From: Lachnospiraceae bacterium
GTDB lineage: Bacteria > Bacillota > Clostridia > Lachnospirales > Lachnospiraceae
DNA length: 50,047 nucleotides
Assembly (NCBI GenBank): GCA_017634975.1
Contig: JAGBMJ010000137.1
Location: 1-50,047 of the forward strand
Direction: 5' to 3'
Shown here: positions 7,557 through 15,240 of the stretch, one piece after another
Position numbering within the stretch: position 1 is the stretch's first letter
Layout: each line of letters begins with the position of its first letter
Position numbers and translations under genes: made by a program
Notes under the pieces: generated by a model
Seen by the model: the letters and a program-made list of their open reading frames with translations, nothing else
The model's database searches: none
Told to the model about the DNA's origin: nothing

Positions 7557-7659
7557 CGTTTCAGCGTCGACTCTGAACTTAAGATCAGTATAATCAAGGT
7601 GTCATATTATTTCAAGTGTTGCAGTTACGATTCGTAACTCTGGATTACGAATCGTAACT
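7557..7659 (-). promoter_or_regulatory. Promoter and operators of the alpha-CTD-like gene
   Basis: On the minus strand TTGAAA (7610-7615), 17 bases and TATACT (7587-7592) form a strong promoter. Two palindromes lie upstream: AGTTACGATTCGTAACT at 7623-7639 and ATTACGAATCGTAACT at 7644-7659. Their centres are 21 bp apart (two turns), near -51 and -72. A further near-palindrome, TTCAGNGTCGACNCTGAA, overlaps the start of the transcript (7557-7579). The same elements occur before the Lrp-alpha-CTD gene at 8,589-8,670. Confidence 0.7.
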
Positions 7660-7728
7660 ATTGGTAGTTTTATTGTCGTTCTCCGCGTGCCGGCGATCCT
7701 ACCGTGTGATCACATTGTATCATTGCTG

Positions 7729-8571
7729 TCAAGAGGTGGTCGTATTAAGCTCCACAACCTCACGCACAAACTTGCCTTTTTCACTCTCCGGCAGAATCCG
7801 GAATTGATAATACATGATCATCAGCATGATCTCATCAGCGGTTTTCTGCCCCAGATTACGCAGATGCAGAAGTTTATCCCGGCTCCGCTCCTCGCCCTTA
7901 TCCTCGATTGCATCGACCAGGCTTCCTATGGTATGGAATCCGGCCCGCCGAAGACTATTATTTGCCCTGACGCCCAGATCAAGTGCCGCTATATCCTCTG
8001 CCTTTTGCTCTTTTCTGAATGCCACACTAAACCAGATGGTCGATTCACGCATTTGCGCAAATTCCCTCATAGTCCCCACAGGCATATAGGGATCCATTTC
8101 GCTGAGTAGTTTCAAGATTCTTTCGTCCATAATCGCCGTCTCCTTGTTCTTGTCTCTACAGACTTCAGCTCCCATGTACGCGGACATTCGGAGAATATCC
8201 CCTCCGCATTTCTTTTGGATCAAGTCTGCCAGATACTTTAGTTTCTCCACAGAATCGGGAGCAGTAATTATATGGATACGGTTTTTGCCGGCAATACGGA
8301 AGATCTGCCGGATGCCGGGGATTCCTGCAGCAATATACTCCGCCACCTTGTCATATTTCTCCGGTACGGTGTCGATGTCAATAAACATCGTGCTCTCATC
8401 ACCGCGACAAATATCCGTCTTATACCCCCGGATGACACCAGCCTCTTCCATCTTGCGGACTCTCTTCATGGCCGCAACACGGCTGATTCCAACACGGTCC
8501 CCTAGATCTTGAAAACTGATCCTGGCATCATCCTTCATGAAATTGAGAATCTGCTCGTCCGTTCTATCCAA
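7729..8571 (-). CDS. Lrp/AsnC regulator fused to an RNA polymerase alpha-CTD-like domain
   Basis: 280 residues. Residues 1-145 are a full Lrp/AsnC protein: HTH DEQILNFMKDDARISFQDLG, ISRVAAMKRVRKMEEAGVIRGY, then a RAM-like domain. Residues 148-280 are a complete copy of the stand-alone alpha-CTD-like protein: MDERIL, EMDPYM, LDLGVRANNSLRRAGFHTIG and LLHLRNLGQKTADEIML. The start is a TTG at 8569-8571 with AGGAG 6-7 bases upstream. The joint still carries AAGGAG (8140-8145) 9 bases before an ATG (8128-8130), so the alpha-CTD half may also be made alone. I know of no standard family with this domain order. It probably links DNA binding directly to polymerase recruitment, or to polymerase decoying. 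Confidence 0.85.
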   Translation of the reverse strand: MDRTDEQILNFMKDDARISFQDLGDRVGISRVAAMKRVRKMEEAGVIRGYKTDICRGDESTMFIDIDTVPEKYDKVAEYIAAGIPGIRQIFRIAGKNRIHIITAPDSVEKLKYLADLIQKKCGGDILRMSAYMGAEVCRDKNKETAIMDERILKLLSEMDPYMPVGTMREFAQMRESTIWFSVAFRKEQKAEDIAALDLGVRANNSLRRAGFHTIGSLVDAIEDKGEERSRDKLLHLRNLGQKTADEIMLMIMYYQFRILPESEKGKFVREVVELNTTTS

Positions 8572-8588
8572 TCAGCTCTCCTTTTCTA

Positions 8589-8670
8589 CGTTTCAGCGTC
8601 GACTCCGAACTATGATTTCAGTATAAGCGTGCTGTTTTAGGAATGCAAGATGCCCATAACGAATCATAAT
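8589..8670 (-). promoter_or_regulatory. Promoter and operators of the Lrp-alpha-CTD gene
   Basis: On the minus strand TTGCAT (8643-8648), 17 bases and TATACT (8620-8625). A 23-bp element at 8589-8611, identical except for one base to 7557-7579, lies at the transcript start and is nearly palindromic around GTCGAC. A palindromic half of the upstream operator (CGAATC core, about 8655-8670) is again near -50. The match to the promoter at 7,587 in sequence and spacing implies common control, probably by one or both Lrp proteins. Confidence 0.65.
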
Positions 8671-8723
8671 TTTAGTTCGGGGCCCCTAACGACAAGAACC
8701 GGTCATCTTATGTACTGATGGTT

Positions 8724-9017
8724 TTAGTCCCTATCAATATCCATAATAGAATACCGTTCATAAAACTCTTCCAGAGTAATGACCTGCCCTTTTGCAGTAG
8801 CTCCCGCAGCACAGGTTACATTTCCCATCATCCGATATGTTTTTCCGGTCATATCTACTATTATAGGAAGTACTGATTCGATTATAACCTCATCACCTCT
8901 GATCTCTTCTGTATCTATCGAGTATCCTTTGCTCTTCAGTCTTTCGAGCAGAGATTCTCTTTTTCTTGTTTCCTTCTCTCTGATATATATCTCAACATTA
9001 TTATTCATCTGCCTCAT
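8724..9017 (-). CDS. Protein of unknown function downstream of the serpin
   Basis: 97 residues with no family I recognise. A charged helical first half (REKETRKRESLLERLKSKGY) is followed by beta-rich VIIESVLPIIVDMTGKTYRMMG and ends EEFYERYSIMDIDRD. The gene start overlaps the end of the serpin gene by about 17 bases in another frame, so translation is probably coupled. Two nearby ATGs (9015-9017 or 9006-9008) are possible. Confidence 0.6.
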   Translation of the reverse strand: MRQMNNNVEIYIREKETRKRESLLERLKSKGYSIDTEEIRGDEVIIESVLPIIVDMTGKTYRMMGNVTCAAGATAKGQVITLEEFYERYSIMDIDRD

Positions 9018-10338
9018 CTTCCTTTCCCATCCTTCGTTTTATATGAAACTCCAAAAACTTCAAACCGTCCAAGTTCTCATTCTTATAATATAACTCTGCT
9101 TCTTTCTTTATCCTCTGTACCTTTACAGAAGTTCCAGCTTCACTTATAAGTTCTTGAATCCTGGCATATTGAGCCTCTATCTCAAATGAATCCATACCTG
9201 CTTCATTTGAGCTGACATTCAGATCAAAGCCTTCGCCTTCCTGCTCCCCATCTTCAAGATGATTCACCGTTCCGACAAAAACAGGGAGTCCGGTATCATT
9301 ATGAACAATAGCAAACAAAAACGGCCTATCCAGTTCAACAACCTTATAATCGATTTTAGGTGGCGCACCATAACATGCAATAAAACCAGACACAGCAACT
9401 GCTTTAGTTCCATTTCGATCCACCTGGATATATGCCTTATGGATGAGTTTTTCCACCTTAAGCCTTTCATTGATCAGAGTTCCAAAATCTGCCTCTCCGG
9501 AAAACGCGCGGCTAATCCCAAGTTTTCGACAGAAATCGTTCAGTTCTTCTCCAAATTCGAACTTGTACTCCGGTATCGTTGTAATAACCTTCTCATGGCT
9601 CCTGCTCTTATATAACCTAGAAAGATCCAAGTCTTTTATAGCTTTCTTCAGATATGTTATTCCCTCTTTCTTCGGCAAGAGCGCCATATAAGAATAACCT
9701 TCTTCCCGATACGGCTTTACAAATCCTGTAAATAGGGGATCTTCGATGTACTGCCACTCTGTACTGCTCATCATCATTACTTCGCTATAACTGCCATCCG
9801 AGTTGTAGAACTCACCAAATCTGAGATCTTCGGCTTCATACTTTTCAGCCCATCTTGCATCAAACGCGACGGCATTCATAAGGCAGGCTATCAGCGATTT
9901 CCAAGAATCATCCGCTATCCGCGTTATCATCCCCCTAGTATTCTCGCTGACCCAACCATTTACTGCATCAACCATATCTTTTGCCGAAAACAATCTTCCA
10001 CCAAAGGTCCTCTTCAGTCGTTCTTCATACAAGGGAACAACCTTATCCCTGAGATCTTCTCTGATACACACAGCATTTGAGGCCACCAAAGCCCCACTTT
10101 CCATCAACTCTTTTTGGATGTCACCCAACCAAGCAATGATATCCTGCAGATCCGACTCTCCTCCTAATGCACTGACTATTTCTTCTTTCGTCTCCCCACT
10201 GGCAGCGTCCGCAAGCATAGCCAAAAGGTTCATTACTGAGAGTGGTGATATCACAATATTCTTATTCACATCCTCGATCAAGAAATCAAGCAGCTGCTTC
10301 GTAAGGGCGTTGTTTATTTTTATATTCTTCTCTTCCAT
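9001..10338 (-). CDS. Serpin-family protein without signal peptide
   Basis: 445 residues. The serpin fold is clear from NIVISPLSVMNLLAMLADAA (helix B region), LMNAVAFDARW (the LxNAxYFKxxW pattern), a hinge QVDRNGTKAVAVSGF, and PFLFAIVHNDTGLPVFVGTV near residue 345 (PFLFxIxxxxTGxxLFxG). The hinge has GT and small residues at the right places, so inhibition by loop insertion is possible. The reactive loop appears to run through FIACYGAPPK. About 80 extra residues after the serpin core are charged and helical. There is no signal peptide, so a cytosolic protease target is expected; most secreted gut serpins have one. The gene overlaps the 97-residue gene and lies about 37 bases after the ADP-ribosylglycohydrolase gene. 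Confidence 0.85.
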   Translation of the reverse strand: MEEKNIKINNALTKQLLDFLIEDVNKNIVISPLSVMNLLAMLADAASGETKEEIVSALGGESDLQDIIAWLGDIQKELMESGALVASNAVCIREDLRDKVVPLYEERLKRTFGGRLFSAKDMVDAVNGWVSENTRGMITRIADDSWKSLIACLMNAVAFDARWAEKYEAEDLRFGEFYNSDGSYSEVMMMSSTEWQYIEDPLFTGFVKPYREEGYSYMALLPKKEGITYLKKAIKDLDLSRLYKSRSHEKVITTIPEYKFEFGEELNDFCRKLGISRAFSGEADFGTLINERLKVEKLIHKAYIQVDRNGTKAVAVSGFIACYGAPPKIDYKVVELDRPFLFAIVHNDTGLPVFVGTVNHLEDGEQEGEGFDLNVSSNEAGMDSFEIEAQYARIQELISEAGTSVKVQRIKKEAELYYKNENLDGLKFLEFHIKRRMGKEDEADE

Positions 10339-10375
10339 TCTCTTAACTCCGTCATATATCCCAATGCTTCACGGA

Positions 10376-11341
10376 TCATCTTATAGTCACTGCCGCTTTC
10401 CTGCTGAGATCCTCAATCCACTCTCTCCGCTTGATCACTGACAACCATTCCTCCGGAATACCACCATATCCATAGTATAGCGCTGCCAAACCTCCGGCAA
10501 TCGCTCCGACGGTATCAGCATCATCCCCCAGATTCACAGCTGTGAGCAGCGCCTCTCTGAAATTGTTCGTTCGGATCAGAGACCACACGGCAGCCTCGAT
10601 GGAGTCCACCACGTATCCTGTACTCCTGATCTTTCTCTCCGGAATCTCCACGAACTCCTGCAGATTCTGTAATCTTCCGTAATATGCCAGTTCCACGCGG
10701 TTAGTGATATCCTTTTCGTAGAAGAAAAAGCCCTCATCCAATCCCTTCTGAAGCCGTTCCATCAGCGTGCCCTCCTTATCAAGGATCGCCTTCACACAGA
10801 AATAATACAATCCACACGCAATCTTCGCCCTCAGATGATTATGTGTCAGCCCTCCGATCTCATGAACTACTTTTATGGCGTCTTTTGTCGATAATTCTCT
10901 AGCGTAAGCATACAGGCAAGCCGGCATGATCCGCATTAGGGAACCATTTCCGTTTGAGCGTTCCGATACACCCCCGCATGTCATCGGATCACGGTCCCTC
11001 TCAAATGTCTCGATTGCGATCGAGCAGGTATTCCCCATATCAAAAGATTCTCCAAACGGAGTATATTCCCCCTCCTCATACCAATCGACAAAGCTGTCCA
11101 TAATATCTTCGAGATCTACTTCCCCCAGCTCTACGATACTGTCCAACGCCGCTAGAGCCATACTGCTGTCATCCGTCCAGGTGCCCTCCGGCATGTGATA
11201 TACCCCACCGGATTCCATCCCCGTAACGGCCCCCTCCGGTCTATCAACAATCTCTTCCCTAGCCATAAACTGTACCGGACAGCCCAGTGCATCCCCTACA
11301 ATAACGCCCATCATACCATCAATCCAAATATTTCTTTCCAT
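10376..11341 (-). CDS. ADP-ribosylglycohydrolase-family protein
   Basis: 321 residues, the usual length. N-terminal GMMGVIVGDALGCPVQF, metal site GTWTDDSSMALA, GNGSLMRIMP, GGLTHNH and C-terminal LGDDADTVGAIAGGLAALYYG give the two-magnesium site of the family, apparently intact. Such enzymes remove ADP-ribose from proteins or small molecules (DraG, ARH1/3). The ATG at 11339-11341 is chosen because AAAGGAGG precedes it by about 10 bases; an upstream in-frame extension has no good site. It precedes the serpin gene. Nothing in the window encodes an obvious ADP-ribosyltransferase. Confidence 0.85.
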   Translation of the reverse strand: MERNIWIDGMMGVIVGDALGCPVQFMAREEIVDRPEGAVTGMESGGVYHMPEGTWTDDSSMALAALDSIVELGEVDLEDIMDSFVDWYEEGEYTPFGESFDMGNTCSIAIETFERDRDPMTCGGVSERSNGNGSLMRIMPACLYAYARELSTKDAIKVVHEIGGLTHNHLRAKIACGLYYFCVKAILDKEGTLMERLQKGLDEGFFFYEKDITNRVELAYYGRLQNLQEFVEIPERKIRSTGYVVDSIEAAVWSLIRTNNFREALLTAVNLGDDADTVGAIAGGLAALYYGYGGIPEEWLSVIKRREWIEDLSRKAAVTIR

Positions 11342-11456
11342 TTGCCCATGCCTCCTTTGCGGTATTTGATGATACCAATATAGCAGAAAATGATCTGGGA
11401 CCGGTCTCCCGTGAGACGACCTGCTTCCAGTATAGATTGTCCGCCTTTTTGTTATA

Positions 11457-12062
11457 TTACCAAAGCATTTCCCACGAAAATCCACAGTCTTGACATACTG
11501 CTGTCTTGTGTTTTATTTCCCTCGTTCTGAATGTCGCTACTTCTTGGTATTTTGACCGTTTGGGTGTCAGGGCCCACAATCCTCCGGTTGCCAGGATCAA
11601 ACCGGTACGCCCGATATCATTTGCAGCCCGCGCCGCGATACTCTTCTTTCGGACCTCACTCGTATAGCCAAGTATCTGCTGATCATATAATACTGAAAAG
11701 GTAAGATTTTCGCTGCCGCACCTTGCACAACACCTCTTTCGAGGCGCCTGTGTTGTGGATACTCCATAAGCTCCAATTCCCCATAAGAATAAGCTGAAAA
11801 TCGATATAGCCAGCCAAAACAGAAATTTTCCCTTGAACAGATACACCAACGAATAAAAGAACAGTACAGTGGCTAAGATCATCAATACGGGGTGTTTCCC
11901 TAACTTAGACCAAACTATTCTTTTCTCTTTCGGCTCCTTCTGTACAGATGCCTTCTTAGAGAAATCCAGTTGCGTAACAACAAACGAATAATCACATACC
12001 GGACATCTTCCAGTTATATCAGAAACACTCTGCTTACACTGCGGACACTTTCTTAACGCCAT
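11457..12062 (-). CDS. Double zinc-ribbon membrane protein
   Basis: 201 residues starting MALRKCPQCKQSVSD, with a near-perfect GGAGGTGATC site. An N-terminal zinc ribbon (CPQC, then CPVC) leads to two transmembrane segments (about 67-105), then a second ribbon (CARCGSENLTF) whose partner pair is at the C-terminus (CQDCGFSW). The segment RAANDIGRTGLILATGGLWALTPKRSKY is the usual middle of this uncharacterised membrane family. Its upstream region has a 20-bp element shared with the gene at 14,580. Confidence 0.65.
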   Translation of the reverse strand: MALRKCPQCKQSVSDITGRCPVCDYSFVVTQLDFSKKASVQKEPKEKRIVWSKLGKHPVLMILATVLFFYSLVYLFKGKFLFWLAISIFSLFLWGIGAYGVSTTQAPRKRCCARCGSENLTFSVLYDQQILGYTSEVRKKSIAARAANDIGRTGLILATGGLWALTPKRSKYQEVATFRTREIKHKTAVCQDCGFSWEMLW

Positions 12063-12120
12063 AAGATCACCTCCTTGATCTCCTCCACCCTTGTCGACTA
12101 TAGGTATATTGTATATCTCA

Positions 12121-12140
12121 TACTGTCCAATAAACTCCAC
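12121..12140 (-). promoter_or_regulatory. Copy 1 of a shared 20-bp upstream element
   Basis: TACTGTCCAATAAACTCCAC (plus strand) is identical at 12,121-12,140 and 15,241-15,260, each about 60-80 bases before a start codon. Read on the minus strand it contains TTGGAC, and here TATACC follows 16 bases later, so it is probably the -35 region of a shared promoter type. Confidence 0.5.
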
Positions 12141-12183
12141 AGCATACCGTTTTTTTGTTCCCCGCCAATAATGATCGTCCAAT

Positions 12184-12229
12184 AAAAAACCTGAACAAGA
12201 GAACTCTCGCTCCTTTGTTCAGGTTTTTA
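12184..12229 (-). terminator. Rho-independent terminator (could work in both directions)
   Basis: Perfect 10-bp arms ACCTGAACAA (12189-12198) and TTGTTCAGGT (12215-12224), flanked by A and T tracts. It lies about 35 bases after the stop of the gene at 12,263-13,204. Confidence 0.8.
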
Positions 12230-12262
12230 TTCATCAGAACAGTTCTATCCTATTCTTTTTTA

Positions 12263-13204
12263 CTACTGCCCCGGCCAATCTTTTACATATGGTTTAAGAC
12301 GTTTTAGCACCTCTTTTACCTCCTCACCCGGCATTATCTTCATAAGTCTGTTATTAAGCCCCATCTTCGTTTCAGAAGATAATACAGCACCAACTATCTG
12401 CTCCTTCTTTTCCTTATACTTTTTCTCCGGAAATACTTTTCCAAAGAAGCTACGAAATCGCTGCTCCTCCTTACTATTCCCCAGCTTCTTCTCACCACTC
12501 TTTACCGAAAGCTTTGTATTTGATGTATTTTTCTGCGAATATTTGCTCGTTTTTATATGTGTCAGTATTTGCTGTGTTAAATTGCCCTCGAAATTTCTGG
12601 TGTGATTCTCTCCATACAGTTTCGTAAGCGACAGGTCGCCCAAAGGATCTGCATCTGTCGGAAGCTCATCCAAAGGACTGTTCTCGCCCATCAACTCTTC
12701 TTCTGTAACAACGTTGAAGCGAAAATGAAACTTCTCCACATTATTACGATAATATGCCAGCGAATATTCACAGATAAGCCCGCAAAGAAACGTCACATCT
12801 ATAGTTATCATTCTGATATTAGCCGGTCCAACACTCACGTTCATGGTCAACATTTGTATCTTCCCATCACCAAGTACCAGAATAAATCTGTCTATCTGGT
12901 TTTCTTCTTTCTTTATCTTGCTTGCCTCCACGTTGGGAGATCCCTGATGCAGGTATGTATTTCGCAGATTATAAACAAGTTCTCCGCTTAAAGATGGTTC
13001 CTCCGCAAAGGCATCCTCATTTCTAAGATGCTGGCCAATATACTTGTCATACCAACTAATATATCGTTGGCCAACCCTATCTTCCATTTCAGGATACTCT
13101 GCACAAGCACAGATATCCGGAAGTGCCAGAGCTAACGCCAACGCAGAGAAATAGCTATGATTCTTTAACGAATTCTGTATATCATTTACGAACACTTCTA
13201 CCAT
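12263..13204 (-). CDS. Unknown protein with a possible HEPN-like motif
   Basis: 313 residues. The helical N-terminal 110 residues contain ALALALPDICACAEYPE, RYISWYDKYI and LSGELVYNLRNTYLHQGSPN. RNTYLH fits the R-N-x(3)-H form of the catalytic HEPN RNase motif, and its place in a helix after a long helical run is similar to pEK499_p136-like HEPN families. A beta-rich middle and a Lys-rich C-terminus (about 215-313) follow. AAAAGGAG lies 8 bases before the ATG. HEPN RNases often act in phage defence or toxin systems. The assignment rests on one short motif. Confidence 0.5.
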   Translation of the reverse strand: MVEVFVNDIQNSLKNHSYFSALALALALPDICACAEYPEMEDRVGQRYISWYDKYIGQHLRNEDAFAEEPSLSGELVYNLRNTYLHQGSPNVEASKIKKEENQIDRFILVLGDGKIQMLTMNVSVGPANIRMITIDVTFLCGLICEYSLAYYRNNVEKFHFRFNVVTEEELMGENSPLDELPTDADPLGDLSLTKLYGENHTRNFEGNLTQQILTHIKTSKYSQKNTSNTKLSVKSGEKKLGNSKEEQRFRSFFGKVFPEKKYKEKKEQIVGAVLSSETKMGLNNRLMKIMPGEEVKEVLKRLKPYVKDWPGQ

Positions 13205-13301
13205 TCTGCGACTCCTTTTTGGACAATATATGGAGATATTTTAACATAGGTTTAGCCGATAGTCATCAACGGCTTGTCTTATCAGCTTGCGGCTCTCAAA
13301 T

Positions 13302-13344
13302 AAAAAACTGGCACAAAGATTTTTCGCTCTTTGCCCAGTTTTTC
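13302..13344 (-). terminator. Terminator after the zinc-ribbon/HIRAN remnant
   Basis: AAAAACTGG...CAAAGA, loop, TCTTTG...CCAGTTTTT form a long hairpin ending in a T run on the minus strand. It overlaps the last bases of the gene at 13,343. Confidence 0.7.
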
Positions 13345-13621
13345 ACAGTATCTCAACCGGAGCTTCTGGCATCTGTTGGTAGTTGCAGTACGGACAATAT
13401 GTTGCGAACATATCGATCTCTTTACAGCATCTTACGCACCGCCATATCGTTACTACCTCTTTCAGCTCACAGACTACACCTTTACTATCTACCCGTTTCA
13501 CAATAACCTTCGCCCGATCTCTCATCTGATCATAAATCTCATCGCCGGATACCGTTCCCGACAACACGGTATGATCACTATTCGCTACATAGCCGATCTT
13601 TCCCTGGCCAGCTTCTTCCAC
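13343..13621 (-). pseudogene. N-terminally truncated HIRAN domain with zinc ribbon
   Basis: The 92-residue frame reads GKIGYVANSDHTVLSGTVSG and DRAKVIVKRV, the second half of a HIRAN domain, then a zinc ribbon (CVRCCKEIDMFATYCPYC). In the same frame, upstream of the nominal GTG, homology continues as YYDAFAIRVEEAG, but no start codon serves it. The only good ribosome site, AAAGGAGG at about 13,650, feeds ATGATG in another frame that stops after 18 codons. The first half of the domain is missing. Deletion or frameshift is the simplest reading; a functional short protein from the GTG is possible. Confidence 0.55.
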
Positions 13622-13637
13622 ACGAATCGCAAAAGCA

Positions 13638-14228
13638 TCATAGTATCCTCCTTTTCTTCGCCGCCTTAAAATATCGCACTTCTTTCACTTGCTCTAAACG
13701 GAGTTCCCAGAAAGTTGCCTGTATCGAATCTCCGCGAATAGTCCACCAATAATCCAACGGAGTCAGATCAAACAACCTTTCTTCCCAGTTTTTATGCTTT
13801 AGGAGCTTTTGTTCTTTTTCAGGTAACTTACTCATAAGAAGTTCTATTTCACTATCCTCTTCTTCCGACCAGGTAATCAGATTATCCCGGATGACCAAAC
13901 TCCAAGAATCGAAATCCGAAAGTACCACCTCCTGATCCGGGATATCACATTCAAGGCAAACAAACTCTTCTCCCTCAAATCCATTTGCCCAGCGTTCCTT
14001 TCGAAGATCCGGTTTCTTACGAACTCCTTCCCATTGATACCAAGCCCAGACCGGCAATGTTACTCCCTTGGGTGGATCTCCGATTCGCTGTTTCATTTGC
14101 GTAACCAGCCAATCATATTGTTCCTTCATTACCGTATAAAAATAAGACTCTTCCGTCCGGCAACGATATACGCCGGTTTCTTTCATTTGTTCATATACCA
14201 TTATCGGTTGTATTGTCCATAGAATCAT
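13638..14228 (-). CDS. DUF3841-like protein
   Basis: 196 residues with the features of the DUF3841 family: TIQPIMVYEQMKETGVYRC, a Trp-rich PVWAWYQWEG segment and VVLSDFDSWSLVIRDN. Cytosolic, no membrane segment; function unknown for the whole family. AGGGGATGATCA precedes the ATG. It runs into the HIRAN remnant, whose reading frame overlaps its end. Confidence 0.7.
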   Translation of the reverse strand: MILWTIQPIMVYEQMKETGVYRCRTEESYFYTVMKEQYDWLVTQMKQRIGDPPKGVTLPVWAWYQWEGVRKKPDLRKERWANGFEGEEFVCLECDIPDQEVVLSDFDSWSLVIRDNLITWSEEEDSEIELLMSKLPEKEQKLLKHKNWEERLFDLTPLDYWWTIRGDSIQATFWELRLEQVKEVRYFKAAKKRRIL

Positions 14229-14278
14229 TGATCATCCCCTGCTTTTCCATCTTTCCCCGACGTGGTTCAATCTAAGGA

Positions 14279-14398
14279 TCACACCATTCCGCCCTCTTCC
14301 CTGCATTGCTTGAAGACCTCACAAACCGGGCAGAAGCACCTGTGCTTTTTTCGGTTCCCATTGAAAGTCTTCTTCAGCCAATAGATCAATTTCTTCAT
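14279..14398 (-). CDS. 39-residue Cys-containing small protein
   Basis: A short frame, MKKLIYWLKKTFNG then HRCFCPVCEVFKQCREEGG, with a GGAAGGCGG site ending 6 bases before the ATG. The CFCPVC motif could bind zinc. It directly follows the 44-residue membrane peptide gene, and both lie upstream of DUF3841. Family unknown. Confidence 0.5.
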   Translation of the reverse strand: MKKLIYWLKKTFNGNRKKHRCFCPVCEVFKQCREEGGMV

Positions 14399-14402
14399 TG
14401 TT

Positions 14403-14537
14403 TCACCGCCTTCCGAACACTGCATTATCAATTGTTGCACCGATCAACAAGGCTCCCAATAACCTGAACAAGCCCTTCAGGATCCAAATCGGTAATAAAA
14501 ACGGCCAAAAACATAATATCAAGATAAATCTACCCAT
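14403..14537 (-). CDS. 44-residue membrane peptide
   Basis: MGRFILILCFWPFLLPIWIL and a second hydrophobic segment RLLGALLIGATI make two membrane helices or one hairpin. AAGGAG lies about 9 bases before the ATG. Its TGA lies 5 bases upstream of the next small gene start. Function unknown; phage and toxin-like small membrane peptides look similar. Confidence 0.45.
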   Translation of the reverse strand: MGRFILILCFWPFLLPIWILKGLFRLLGALLIGATIDNAVFGRR

Positions 14538-14579
14538 ATACTTGTTTCTCCTTTTTGTCATCCTCTAAAAATCTCTTAC

Positions 14580-15182
14580 TCACATCCCCGCTGCATATCT
14601 GGCATGCTCCCTTGCCGTCAGGTGCCGCTTCTTTGTCCGAATCTTGGATATGTGTCTGCCGGAGCAGACCGTATCCTTGGCCGGATGAAAATACAACCGT
14701 TCATTCTGTTCCCGGATCTTCCTCTCCCGGGCTTTCTCTATCTTGTACCAGTCGTGCTTGACGATATATTCCAGATGTTTCCGTATGGACCGGTACCATT
14801 GTCTCTGGTAATGATAGCCTTCGAACGGACAGGTCTCTTTACAAAACTTCGCCGTATTTTTATGATACAGATGCATCTTACTTCCACTCTCTGCCGTGGC
14901 CAGTTTCCAACGATCCACCTTGGAGACGATCTCCAAAGTTCCGTCCGTATAGTCAAACAGAATGCTGATCCCGTTCGCCTCACAGATGTTCAGCAGATCT
15001 GTCATTTCCATTTTCAGTTTCTGCATGATCGCTGTGCAATGGATGCATGCCGTCTTCCCGGACTGATATGCTTCCTGTGCTGTTACGAACTCTTCCCGGT
15101 TATGCGGCGCGATCATTTTGGCATACCTGCAGTGTTCGTCGTGAACCATTTTGTCTGATGATCTTTTGCTGGAAATGTACAT
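14580..15182 (-). CDS. Unknown protein with Ada-like Cys/His motif
   Basis: 200 residues from the ATG at 15180-15182, where AAGGAGGAG lies 7 bases upstream. The N-terminal HDEHCRYAKMI...FVTAQEAYQSGKTACIHCT has the H-x2-HC ... GK-x-A-C-x2-C pattern seen in Ada metal-binding-type domains (Cys/His zinc or DNA binding). The rest is helical and basic, with YHKNTAKFCKETCPFEGYHY and an Arg/Lys-rich end. It shares its upstream 20-bp element with the gene at 11,457, so the two may be coregulated. Exact family unknown. Confidence 0.6.
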   Translation of the reverse strand: MYISSKRSSDKMVHDEHCRYAKMIAPHNREEFVTAQEAYQSGKTACIHCTAIMQKLKMEMTDLLNICEANGISILFDYTDGTLEIVSKVDRWKLATAESGSKMHLYHKNTAKFCKETCPFEGYHYQRQWYRSIRKHLEYIVKHDWYKIEKARERKIREQNERLYFHPAKDTVCSGRHISKIRTKKRHLTAREHARYAAGM

Positions 15183-15240
15183 AGGCGCTCCTCCTTCGGT
15201 TGTTGATCTCCCCCACCCTTGTAACACAGTGTAGCAAGTG

